64,000 bases of DNA, taken from the NCBI RefSeq assembly GCF_001028175.1, contig NZ_AEJF01000209.1:19501-83500 (forward strand), given 5' to 3'. The translations under genes and the position numbers were made by a program. The stretch comes from Caballeronia mineralivorans PML1(12) (GTDB lineage: Bacteria > Pseudomonadota > Gammaproteobacteria > Burkholderiales > Burkholderiaceae). Within the stretch, counting starts at the first letter, position 1. Every line of letters starts with the position of its first letter. The notes under the pieces were generated by a model, which worked only from the letters and a program-made list of their open reading frames with translations, made no database searches and was not told the origin of the DNA. Below, in pieces: positions 51,340 through 58,856 of this stretch.

Positions 51340-52442
51340 ATTTTCCTTATCGACTCGAAGCGCGGCCGACGCCGTCGCGCGCCATGCAGATTGCCGTGCC
51401 GCTGGTCGCCGCGGTGCTGACGCTGATTATCGGTTTTCTGATTTTTACGCTGGTGGGCCAGGATCCGCTGCGCGCGATGCACGGATTTTTTATCGAGCCG
51501 CTGTCGAACGTGAATGGCTGGTCCGAGCTTGTGCTGAAGGCGTCGCCGCTGTGTCTGATTGCGCTCGGGCTTGCGGTCGGGTATCGGGCGAACGTGTGGA
51601 ACATCGGCGCGGAAGGGCAGATGCTGCTTGGCGGGATCGTGGCGGGCGGCATAGCGATTCATGTCGGCGATGCCACCGGCTGGTGGATCCTTCCGCTGAT
51701 GATGATTGGCGGCGTGATCGGCGGCATGGTGTGGGCCGCGATTCCGGCGCTGCTCAAGAGCCGCTTCAACACCAACGAAATCCTGACGAGCCTGATGCTC
51801 ACTTACGTCGCGACGCAGTTGCTGATCTATCTGGTCAGCGGTCCGTGGCGCGATCCTGAGGGCATGAATTTCCCGATCTCCGCGATGTTCGGCGATTCGG
51901 CGCAGTTCCCGCGGCTCTATAGCGACTGGGGCTGGGCGTGGCTGAAAGGCACGCGAATCAATGCGTCCGTGTTCCTGACGGTGATCGCGATCCCGCTCGT
52001 GTGGCTGTTCATGCGCAAGAGTTTCGCGGGGTATCGGATGAACGTGGGTGGGCTGGCGCCGCTGGCCGCCCGCTACGCCGGTTTCTCCGATAAAAAAGCC
52101 ATCTGGACCTCGCTGCTTCTGAGCGGCGGTCTCGCCGGGCTGGCGGGCATGGGCGAAGTGGCCGGACCGATCGGGCAATTGCAGGCGGGCTGGTCGCCGG
52201 GGTACGGTTTCACGGCAATTATCGTGGTGTTTGTCGGACGGCTGCATCCGGTCGGCATCGTGCTCGCGAGCCTCTTGATGGCGTTGCTTTATCTCGGCGG
52301 CGAAGCGGTGCAGACGTCGCTGCAATTGCCGCAGGCGCTCGCCGGGGTGTTCCAGGGATTGTTGCTGTTTTGCCTTCTGGGCGCGGACCTGTTCGTCAAC
52401 TATCGCGTGCGGCGCCGGGTCGCGGCGCACGCACATTCGTAG
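51336..52442 (+). CDS. BMP-type ABC importer permease 1 (YufP/NupP-like)
   Basis: Inner-membrane permease of 368 aa with about nine TM segments. Family stretches: VGYRANVWNIGAEGQMLLGG, LLKSRFNTNEILTSLMLTYVA and GLAGLAGMGEVAGPIGQLQ. Its ATG overlaps the ATPase stop by 4 bp, and its stop is 9 bp before the second permease start. Its substrate is likely purine nucleosides or bases, by context. Confidence 0.9.
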   Translation: MNFPYRLEARPTPSRAMQIAVPLVAAVLTLIIGFLIFTLVGQDPLRAMHGFFIEPLSNVNGWSELVLKASPLCLIALGLAVGYRANVWNIGAEGQMLLGGIVAGGIAIHVGDATGWWILPLMMIGGVIGGMVWAAIPALLKSRFNTNEILTSLMLTYVATQLLIYLVSGPWRDPEGMNFPISAMFGDSAQFPRLYSDWGWAWLKGTRINASVFLTVIAIPLVWLFMRKSFAGYRMNVGGLAPLAARYAGFSDKKAIWTSLLLSGGLAGLAGMGEVAGPIGQLQAGWSPGYGFTAIIVVFVGRLHPVGIVLASLLMALLYLGGEAVQTSLQLPQALAGVFQGLLLFCLLGADLFVNYRVRRRVAAHAHS

Positions 52443-52450
52443 ATAAAACC

Positions 52451-53380
52451 ATGGACATTAATCAGGCCAGCTCGCTTTCCTCCAGCGCCGTTGTGGCAGC
52501 CATTCCGCTGATGTTCGCCGGTGCCGGTGAGCTTGTTGCGGAGAAGTCGGGGGTATTGAACCTCGGCGTGGAAGGCATGATGCTGATGGGCGCCGTGACC
52601 GGTTATGCGGTGACCGCGATCACCGGCAATCCGTGGCTTGGCATTCTTGGCGCGATCGTTGCGGGCGTGCTGATGTCGCTCGTGTTCGCGTTCCTCACTA
52701 TCACGATGTTGGCGAACCAGGTTGCTACCGGCTTGTCGCTGACCATTTTCGGCATTGGATTCTCGGCGTATATCGGCAAGCCTTATACGTCGGCGGCGGT
52801 GCGCGCAACTATCGATGTGCTGCCGATTCCCGGCCTTTCCTCCATTCCCGTAATAGGCCCGGCGTTTTTCACGCTGACGCCGCTCGGTTATCTCGCGTTC
52901 ATCATGTTCGGCGTGATCGGCTGGTTTTTGTATAGAACCCGCGCCGGGCTGGTATTGCGCTCGGTGGGCGAGTCGCCTGCGGTCGCGCATTCCGTGGGTT
53001 TTCCGGTAGTCGGCGTGCGTTATGGTGCGACGCTTTTCGGCGGCGGTATGGCGGGGATCGCGGGTGGTTATTACTCGATCGTCTACCTGCATTTGTGGCA
53101 GGAACAGCTCACGTCGGGTCGCGGCTGGATCGCGCTGGCGCTGGTCGTGTTCGCCACGTGGCGGCCGGGGCGGCTGCTGATCGGTGCGTTGCTGTTCGGC
53201 GCGGTAATGGCGCTGCAGTTCTACGCGCAGGCTATCGGCGTGCCCATCCCGACGCAGTTCCTCGCCATGCTGCCGTACATTGCGACGATCGTTGTGCTGG
53301 TGCTGATCTCGCGCAATCCGAACACGATCAAGCTGAATGCGCCGGCGTCGCTCGGCAAGCCGTTTTTTGCGGCTAGCTGA
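52451..53380 (+). CDS. BMP-type ABC importer permease 2 (YufQ/NupQ-like)
   Basis: Inner-membrane permease of 309 aa with about eight TM segments. Typical start: AIPLMFAGAGELVAEKSGVLNLGVEGMMLMG; further GLVLRSVGESPAVAHSVGFPV and the C-terminal LAMLPYIATIVVLVLISRNP. The start at 52451 follows TAGATAAAACC; the frame opens earlier inside permease 1 without a site. 289 bp separate it from the binding-protein gene. Confidence 0.9.
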   Translation: MDINQASSLSSSAVVAAIPLMFAGAGELVAEKSGVLNLGVEGMMLMGAVTGYAVTAITGNPWLGILGAIVAGVLMSLVFAFLTITMLANQVATGLSLTIFGIGFSAYIGKPYTSAAVRATIDVLPIPGLSSIPVIGPAFFTLTPLGYLAFIMFGVIGWFLYRTRAGLVLRSVGESPAVAHSVGFPVVGVRYGATLFGGGMAGIAGGYYSIVYLHLWQEQLTSGRGWIALALVVFATWRPGRLLIGALLFGAVMALQFYAQAIGVPIPTQFLAMLPYIATIVVLVLISRNPNTIKLNAPASLGKPFFAAS

Positions 53381-53669
53381 TGCGGGCGGGATTGGCTTCG
53401 GCTCGAACGGCGAAATTTCGCAGCCGGTCGAGGTAGACCGGAGGCGAATGGCTGGCTGTTCACGGCCCCGGTTCGGTCCTGCAGACGTGGCAAATCGGGC
53501 TCCGCCGCGGTCCGTTGCGCATTCGCTGCAAGCAGCGGCGCACATGAAAGGCAAGCTTGCAGTCCGATTCACCCCCAGATTCAAGACTGGATTCACGGCC
53601 CGATTTCGGCCGACGACATTGCACCACGATTTTCATAAACAACATCAAACCATCGACAGGAGAATCACG

Positions 53670-54773
53670 ATGAAAAAAAGCTGGCTGAACACCTTGGGCG
53701 CAGCGGGAGCCGTGGGCACGATGCTCGCGTTATCCGCCGCGATGGTCGCCGGCCCCGCGCAGGCCGCCGATGCACCGGGCATTGCGTTCGTCTACCTCTC
53801 CAATCCCGGCGATGCAGGCTGGACCTTTGCACACGACGCCGGTACGAAGGAAGTAGAGGCCAAGTACGGCAGCAAGATCAAGATCACGCGCGTTGAAAAC
53901 GTGCCGGAATCGGCGGACTCGGAGCGCGTATTCCGCGATCTGGCCGCGAAGGGCAACAAGGTTATCGTCGGGACGAGTTTTGGTTACCAGGACTTCCAGT
54001 TGAAGGTGGCGCGCGACTATCCGGACATCACGTTCCTGACCGCGACGGGCTACAAGAAGGCGAAAAACTTCGGCGTCTACGATAACCGCATGTACCAGGG
54101 CGCGTATCTCGCTGGCGTCGCGGCGGGTTACGTCACGAAGACGAACACGCTGGGTTTCGTGGCGTCGGTGCCCATTCCCGAAGTGATTCGCAATATCAAC
54201 GCCTACACGTTGGGCGCTCGTTCGGTGAATCCGAAGATCCATACGAAAGTGATCTGGATCAATAGCTGGTTCGATCCGGGCAAGGAAAAGCAGGCGGCGG
54301 AGACGCTGATCGGGCAGGGTGCCGATGTGCTGCTGCAGAACACGGATTCGAACGCGACGCTGGCGACGGCTGCCGAGAAGAAGGTCTACGCATTCGGCTG
54401 GGATTCGAACATGAAGAAGTTCGGTCCGAGTGCGCATTTGGGCTCGGTGGTGTCGCACTGGGGTGTGTATTACAACACGATGGTCCAGCAGCTTCTGGAC
54501 GGCAAGGTCAAGACCGATCCGGTCTGGCTGGGGATGCCGCAGAAGGCGGTGGATATCGAGGACATGAATACGGCGGTGGTGCCGGCCAAGGCGATGCAGG
54601 CTGTCGAGACCAAGCGTGAACAGCTGCAGGGCGGCAAGTGGGACGTGTTCATGGGACCGGTCAAGGATCAGTCGGGTGCGGTCAAGATTGCGGCTGGCCA
54701 GAATCTGACCGATCCTGAATTGCAACGTATCAATTGGTACGTGGAAGGCGTGGACGGGGTACTGCCGAAGTAA
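53670..54773 (+). CDS. BMP-family substrate-binding protein (nucleoside/purine)
   Basis: Periplasmic solute receptor of 367 aa. A signal peptide ends near GPAQA (residue 32). The Bmp domain shows IAFVYLSNPGDAGWTFAHDAG, IVGTSFGYQDFQLKVARDYPD and GADVLLQNTDSNATL. The start at 53670 has ACAGGAGAATC. As the last gene of the importer, it would deliver purine nucleosides or bases to permeases 1 and 2. The neighbouring 8-oxoguanine deaminase supports a purine ligand. A bidirectional terminator follows. Confidence 0.93.
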   Translation: MKKSWLNTLGAAGAVGTMLALSAAMVAGPAQAADAPGIAFVYLSNPGDAGWTFAHDAGTKEVEAKYGSKIKITRVENVPESADSERVFRDLAAKGNKVIVGTSFGYQDFQLKVARDYPDITFLTATGYKKAKNFGVYDNRMYQGAYLAGVAAGYVTKTNTLGFVASVPIPEVIRNINAYTLGARSVNPKIHTKVIWINSWFDPGKEKQAAETLIGQGADVLLQNTDSNATLATAAEKKVYAFGWDSNMKKFGPSAHLGSVVSHWGVYYNTMVQQLLDGKVKTDPVWLGMPQKAVDIEDMNTAVVPAKAMQAVETKREQLQGGKWDVFMGPVKDQSGAVKIAAGQNLTDPELQRINWYVEGVDGVLPK

Positions 54774-54879
54774 TTCACGAACGGTGCTTTTTGCAAAGCC
54801 GCGAGGAGACTTGCGGTTCGCAAAACTTACCTGTTGCTTGTCGACATTTACGTCATAAGAAATAGCATGACGCATAAGA

Positions 54880-54910
54880 AAAGGCCGCGCTTCGATGAAG
54901 CGCGGCCTTT
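54880..54910. terminator. Bidirectional intrinsic terminator between bmp and dodecin genes
   Basis: AAAGGCCGCGCTTC and its exact complement form a 14-bp stem with a GAT loop, flanked by A-rich and T-rich ends on both sides. It can stop the plus-strand importer operon and the minus-strand dodecin gene. Confidence 0.9.
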
Positions 54911-54932
54911 GTTGTCTGCGTCGAAATTAATC

Positions 54933-55142
54933 TTAATCGTCGATTCGCAGTCCAACTTTAAGCGTGACTTGCCAGTGGGCGACCTTGCCGTTTTCTACTT
55001 GGCCGCGCGTGCCGATGACTTCGAACCAGTGCAGGTTGCGGAGCGTTTTCGATGCTTTTTCGAGCGCGACGCGAATTGCATCATCGCTTGATTGGGTCGA
55101 CGATCCGGTGAGTTCGATTTGCTTGTAGACGTGGTCGGTCAT
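54933..55142 (-). CDS. Dodecin family flavin-binding protein
   Basis: Protein of 69 aa that would assemble into a hollow dodecamer storing flavins. Family pattern: YKQIELTGSSTQSSDDAIRVAL at the N-terminus, the flavin-stacking Trp in LHWFEVIGTRGQVENGKV, and HWQVTLKVGLRI at the end. Full family length. GGAG stands before the ATG. It shares a bidirectional terminator with the importer operon. Confidence 0.93.
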   Translation of the reverse strand: MTDHVYKQIELTGSSTQSSDDAIRVALEKASKTLRNLHWFEVIGTRGQVENGKVAHWQVTLKVGLRIDD

Positions 55143-55188
55143 GGTTTCTCCTTTGGCTGTCTGAGCGAATGCAGCAAATCATGCGCCT

Positions 55189-55330
55189 GGGGAGGGGCGT
55201 TCGCACTTGGGGTTTGTTGGGTGGGGTGCTCGCGCCGGCGGACAGTTTTTGGGGTTTTGGCGCTGGTAGTTCTGGGTTGGCCCCGGGGTGGTGGTTTCGG
55301 GGTTTGCGGTCCGGGGAGGCAGGGTTGCTG
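55189..55330 (+). other. G-rich tract upstream of the dodecin gene (possible G-quadruplex)
   Basis: Runs of three or four G recur on the plus strand: GGGGAGGGG at 55189-55197, then GGGG, GGG-T-GGGG, and further runs to about 55317. The spacing of the first four runs fits a G-quadruplex. The tract is in the presumed promoter or leader of dodecin. No gene is supported here. Confidence 0.45.
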
Positions 55331-55415
55331 CTTTCGGTGTTAGTGGTCTGTCTGAGTTAGCTGATTTCTTGATCACCATCAGCCACCGGCGCCAGCGAAA
55401 CCCCGCACGAAAACC

Positions 55416-55859
55416 TTACCTCAATCGTGATGCCGCATCCCCCGCATCCTGCCGGCGCGCGCCGCGCCTCGTGCGCGCACTCGCCGACGCGCCGAATTCG
55501 CTCAAGATCTGCGTCCGTGCCCGGCTGGCAAACACCAGAAATCCGAAGCCGTTGGCTTCATACCAGTAACCGCCATTTTCCAACCCATCGAGCGGTTGCT
55601 CCAGCGCGTTCGTAATGCATTCAATGCATCGGCGACGCAGCTCGTCCACCGCCGGATAAGGCGGCTGCGCACCGCGAACGCTGCAAAGAAGCACGTCGAG
55701 CCCTGGCAGCACATGCGCATACAACACCGGCTCATCCTGTGCGCGGGCGCGTGCAATTTTGGTATCAAGCTGGCCGAACGGCTTGAAATGCCTAAGCACG
55801 GCGAGGAAAGACTCGTCACCGTCGACCTTTGCGCGTCTACGCTTTTTCGGGAAGGACAT
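55416..55859 (-). CDS. Conserved-looking hypothetical protein
   Basis: Protein of 147 aa from the preferred ATG 55859 (MSFPKKRRRAKVDGDES), or 176 aa from an upstream start at 55946. It has a basic N-terminus, a central globular region (VLYAHVLPGLDVLLCSVRG, LRRRCIECITNALEQPLDGLENGGYWYEANGFGFLVFA) and a basic Arg-rich tail. No TM helix or known motif is seen. Composition fits a real cytoplasmic protein. I do not recognise the family. Confidence 0.55.
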   Translation of the reverse strand: MSFPKKRRRAKVDGDESFLAVLRHFKPFGQLDTKIARARAQDEPVLYAHVLPGLDVLLCSVRGAQPPYPAVDELRRRCIECITNALEQPLDGLENGGYWYEANGFGFLVFASRARTQILSEFGASASARTRRGARRQDAGDAASRLR

Positions 55860-56240
55860 AAAAATTCGCCTGAAAAAGAATTGCAAAAAACGCAGCGTCC
55901 TCATGCGGCCACTCCCGTCTGGCGGGCCGCTCGTTTGTCTGGACACATCGATCTTTTATAGCACATCGAAGTGGTGGATTCACGGCGATTCAGGTTAGGA
56001 CACCGCAGGCAGGTCAGGCTCGACCGGCCCCGCGGCGCCGCACGAATCATGCCGATAACCCTGCTGCGGCTCGCATGGCATTCAGTCTCAATAATAGACC
56101 TACGAAACCCCGCCGCGACGAAAAATCACTAGGAAAATTCAAACGCGCGTCATGAAAGCCACTCGCCCCGGGATTGCACCCAAAAATGAAAAAGCCCGCG
56201 ACGACCGTTGCGGGCCCTTCTGAACCGACGCCGTTTCAGG
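55860..56240. other. Intergenic region ending in the mscL terminator
   Basis: Apart from the promoter area of the hypothetical gene, the region holds a terminator for mscL on the minus strand at 56188-56215. I see no other feature. Confidence 0.5.
56188..56215 (-). terminator. Intrinsic terminator of mscL
   Basis: On the minus strand GCCCGC, a 10-base loop, GCGGGC, then a run of Ts. It lies about 26 bp after the mscL stop codon. Confidence 0.8.
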
Positions 56241-56681
56241 TCAGACGCGCGGCGCGGCCTTAAGCGAATCGCGAATTTCACGCAGCAGCAGCACGTCTTC
56301 CGGCGTTGCGGCAGGCGGCGGTTCTTCCGCTTTGCGCAGCTTGTTGATGAACTTGACCATCAGGAAAATGATGAACGCCAGGATGATGAAGTTGATCAGT
56401 ACGGTGATGAACGAGCCATAACCGATCACGGCGACACCCGCGGTCTGCAAGTCCTTGTACGAGTCGGGATTGCCCTTGAAAGTGGGTGGGATGTTGCCAA
56501 GCTTGATGAACATGTTGGAAAAATCAAGACCGCCCGTGACCAGCCCCACCACCGGCATGATCAGATCCTTAACGATCGAATTGACGATGGTCGAAAACGC
56601 GCCGCCGATAATCACACCGACAGCTAAATCCATCACGTTGCCCTTGAGGGCGAAGCTCTTGAACTCCTGAATCATGCTCAT
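56241..56681 (-). CDS. mscL: Large-conductance mechanosensitive channel
   Basis: Pentameric inner-membrane channel of 146 aa that opens under osmotic downshock. The N-terminal amphipathic helix IQEFKSFALKGNVMDLAVGVIIGGAF, TM1 with the gate region, the periplasmic loop and TM2 (ITVLINFIILAFIIFLMVKFINKL) are all intact. The C-terminal helix ends TPEDVLLLREIRDSL, the usual bundle. It is monocistronic: its own terminator follows and 254 bp separate it from the next gene. Confidence 0.97.
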   Translation of the reverse strand: MSMIQEFKSFALKGNVMDLAVGVIIGGAFSTIVNSIVKDLIMPVVGLVTGGLDFSNMFIKLGNIPPTFKGNPDSYKDLQTAGVAVIGYGSFITVLINFIILAFIIFLMVKFINKLRKAEEPPPAATPEDVLLLREIRDSLKAAPRV

Positions 56682-56935
56682 GCGTGGCTTCCTCCATTAA
56701 GTTCATAAGAATCGGCAGCAAGGGATGTGCCATTAGACGACGACCGGGTTTCGAGCCGCCCTCCTGGCCTTTGCTTTTCTGTGCAGGCTCTCACCGTTTT
56801 GAAACGGATAACGGCAATGATAGCGAATCGGTAGCATTTGCGTCCCGGGTTTTTTGACGTCATCAGCTGATTGGATAAGGCTTGGCGGATCGATCCCGCT
56901 CTCCTTGCCTTGAAGTTTGGGCCGGACCCGCAGCG

Positions 56936-58351
56936 CTACGCTTTTTCTGGCGGCGCGGCTGTCACACGGCCCTGCGCGATCGCCTGGACGAACGCAGCGT
57001 GATCCGCGACGGTCTGCGTGCCATAGTTTTCAGCCCATCGGGCATAGGCTGCATCGAGGCGATCCGAGCTGCCGCAATAGCCGGTGATCAGTGCCGCATC
57101 GCCCGTTCGCGCATGTGCGCGGGCCAGCAGCAGGCCGAGGCACCAGGCGTAAAAGTCGAAGGTCGCGCCGTGCAGCCACTCGACCGGAATCGAGCCGCGT
57201 ATGTTCTTCATCTGCCTCACGTAGAAATCGCGGCCCGAGATGGTCGTCCAGCCAAGCAGCGGATCAGAGGAGCTTTGCAGCAGGCGTTGGCCGTGCACCA
57301 CGCACCGCCCCTGATGGCTGAACGGCTCGGGCATCGCCGGCACGAACGGCGCCGCTGCCGGCACAATGCCTTCCTTCACCTGCATGAAGAGCGGATCTCC
57401 GTGAGCCCGCCCGATCAACAGCAACAGGTACGCGCGTGTGCCGACACTGCCGACACCCACCACGCGATGCGCGACATCGACTACATCGTAGCGTTCGAGC
57501 ATCGTGCGCCATTCCCCCGCGATGGTATGCAAGTACCCGTGCAGCCCTTCTATAACGTGATTTTTCTGCGCCGCGTCAAGCTGCGTGAGGATTGGCGGAT
57601 CCTCACGAAAACGCCAGCTTTTGCCGTCCGGCTCGGCAACGCGGGCCAGCATCGTCGCGTGACTGTGCTTGGTCGCGCGCTCGACGGCCTTCGCAATGGT
57701 CGCCTTCTCGGTTGAATCCAGCGTGACCGGTGCTTCGATATGCAACACGCTCGCGTACGAACGCATTTGCCACAGCTCGTAGGCGGGGACCTGTCCCAGC
57801 GTTGACATCGTGGTCCGATAGGCTGCGCAGACGGATCGTACGGCGCGCTCGCGGCCGGCGGCATCGACTCCGTTTTCGCGCGCCGCCACGTTGATGCTGG
57901 CAGTAAGCCGTTTCAGGTCCCATTCCCATGGAGCGACCAGCGTTTCATCAAAGTCGTTCAGGTCGAAGACGACATCCTGCCGGGGCGTGCGGAACAGGCC
58001 GAAATTGTTCAGATGCGCGTCGCCGTCGATCATCACATGATGCCCAATGGACGGCGTGCGCGCGAGATCCCACGCCATCACGGTCGCCGCGCCGCGCAGG
58101 AACGCAAACGGAGACGCGGCCATGCGCGACATGCGAAGCGGAATCAGCCGTTCCTGCCGGCCAGCGTTGTTGGCGAGCACGCGCGCAACGGGGCCGGGGC
58201 GGTCGTCTTCCGGCTTCCAGGAGGCGTGCGCGTCGAAAGGGACCGAGTCGCGCAGAGAACGGCCAAGAACGCGGCTTTCCTCAGCGTTGCCGATGGACGT
58301 GCCGGCCAGGTTGATCGGTGGATTCGCAGGTGAAGCGGGATGGGTGGGCAA
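56936..58351 (-). CDS. DUF2252 family protein
   Basis: Cytoplasmic protein of 471 aa in the DUF2252 family, distantly kinase-like. Motifs: the R-rich RMSRMAASPFAFLRGAATVM, the conserved GDAHLNNFGLFRTP (catalytic-loop-like HxxN) and FDLNDFDETLVAPWEWDLKRL (DxD-like). I place the start at TTG 58351 because GGAGG lies 9 nt upstream and no ATG with a site exists in the family-matching part. The frame continues upstream only through the 10-bp repeat array. Biochemical role unknown. Confidence 0.8.
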   Translation of the reverse strand: MPTHPASPANPPINLAGTSIGNAEESRVLGRSLRDSVPFDAHASWKPEDDRPGPVARVLANNAGRQERLIPLRMSRMAASPFAFLRGAATVMAWDLARTPSIGHHVMIDGDAHLNNFGLFRTPRQDVVFDLNDFDETLVAPWEWDLKRLTASINVAARENGVDAAGRERAVRSVCAAYRTTMSTLGQVPAYELWQMRSYASVLHIEAPVTLDSTEKATIAKAVERATKHSHATMLARVAEPDGKSWRFREDPPILTQLDAAQKNHVIEGLHGYLHTIAGEWRTMLERYDVVDVAHRVVGVGSVGTRAYLLLLIGRAHGDPLFMQVKEGIVPAAAPFVPAMPEPFSHQGRCVVHGQRLLQSSSDPLLGWTTISGRDFYVRQMKNIRGSIPVEWLHGATFDFYAWCLGLLLARAHARTGDAALITGYCGSSDRLDAAYARWAENYGTQTVADHAAFVQAIAQGRVTAAPPEKA

Positions 58352-58480
58352 GACGGCTTTCCTCCGGTTGAGCGATGGCGTATGCGGTGCGATCGGTTGG
58401 ACACTATGGTCAGCCCGACTACGGCAGCAGATCAACACGATGCGCGCCAACGGCGATTTCGTACAGTCCCCGGGTCCAAA

Positions 58481-58590
58481 CGCTCCCAAACGCTCCCAAA
58501 CGCTCCCAAACGCTCCCAAACGCTCCCAAACGCTCCCAAACGCTCCCAAACGCTCCCAAACGCTCCCAAACGCTCCCAAACGCTCCCAAA
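58481..58590. repeat. Eleven-copy 10-bp tandem repeat
   Basis: CGCTCCCAAA is repeated eleven times without a mismatch, with a degenerate unit (CGGGTCCAAA) before it and a broken unit (CGCGCAGACG) after it. It lies in the 500-bp divergent gap between the DUF2252 gene and glgX. Each unit has an A-tract of three in step with about one helical turn. Confidence 0.95.
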
Positions 58591-58856
58591 CGCGCAGACG
58601 GCGAGTTTTCCAGAACGGCGAAGCTGCAGAATAGGGACAGTATCGGAAAGCGTGAGCAGCCGGAAGCTGTCCGAAATGGACGCTCTCCGATGGGCACGAA
58701 ACCTGCTCTTTCTTCTGCCCGTGGGCCTCGGATGGGCGTTGCATGGGTAACGCGAAGACCCGTCGCCCCATGCCCTGCCAACGTTCGCGGCATAGGCAGG
58801 CTGAAGCACCCATCACCACATCGATTGAAGCACCCAACACCTGGACACCCGCATAC

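Noticed and set aside
58481..58590. CRISPR-like repeat array
   Set aside because: Units are 10 bp and directly joined, without spacers; no cas genes nearby.
58420..58750. Repeated Leu-Gly-Ala-Phe-Gly-Ser-Val-Trp or Pro-Asn-Ala-Pro-Lys-Arg-Ser-Gln frames across the 10-bp array
   Set aside because: They are translations of a simple tandem repeat that stays open in several frames; no gene evidence.
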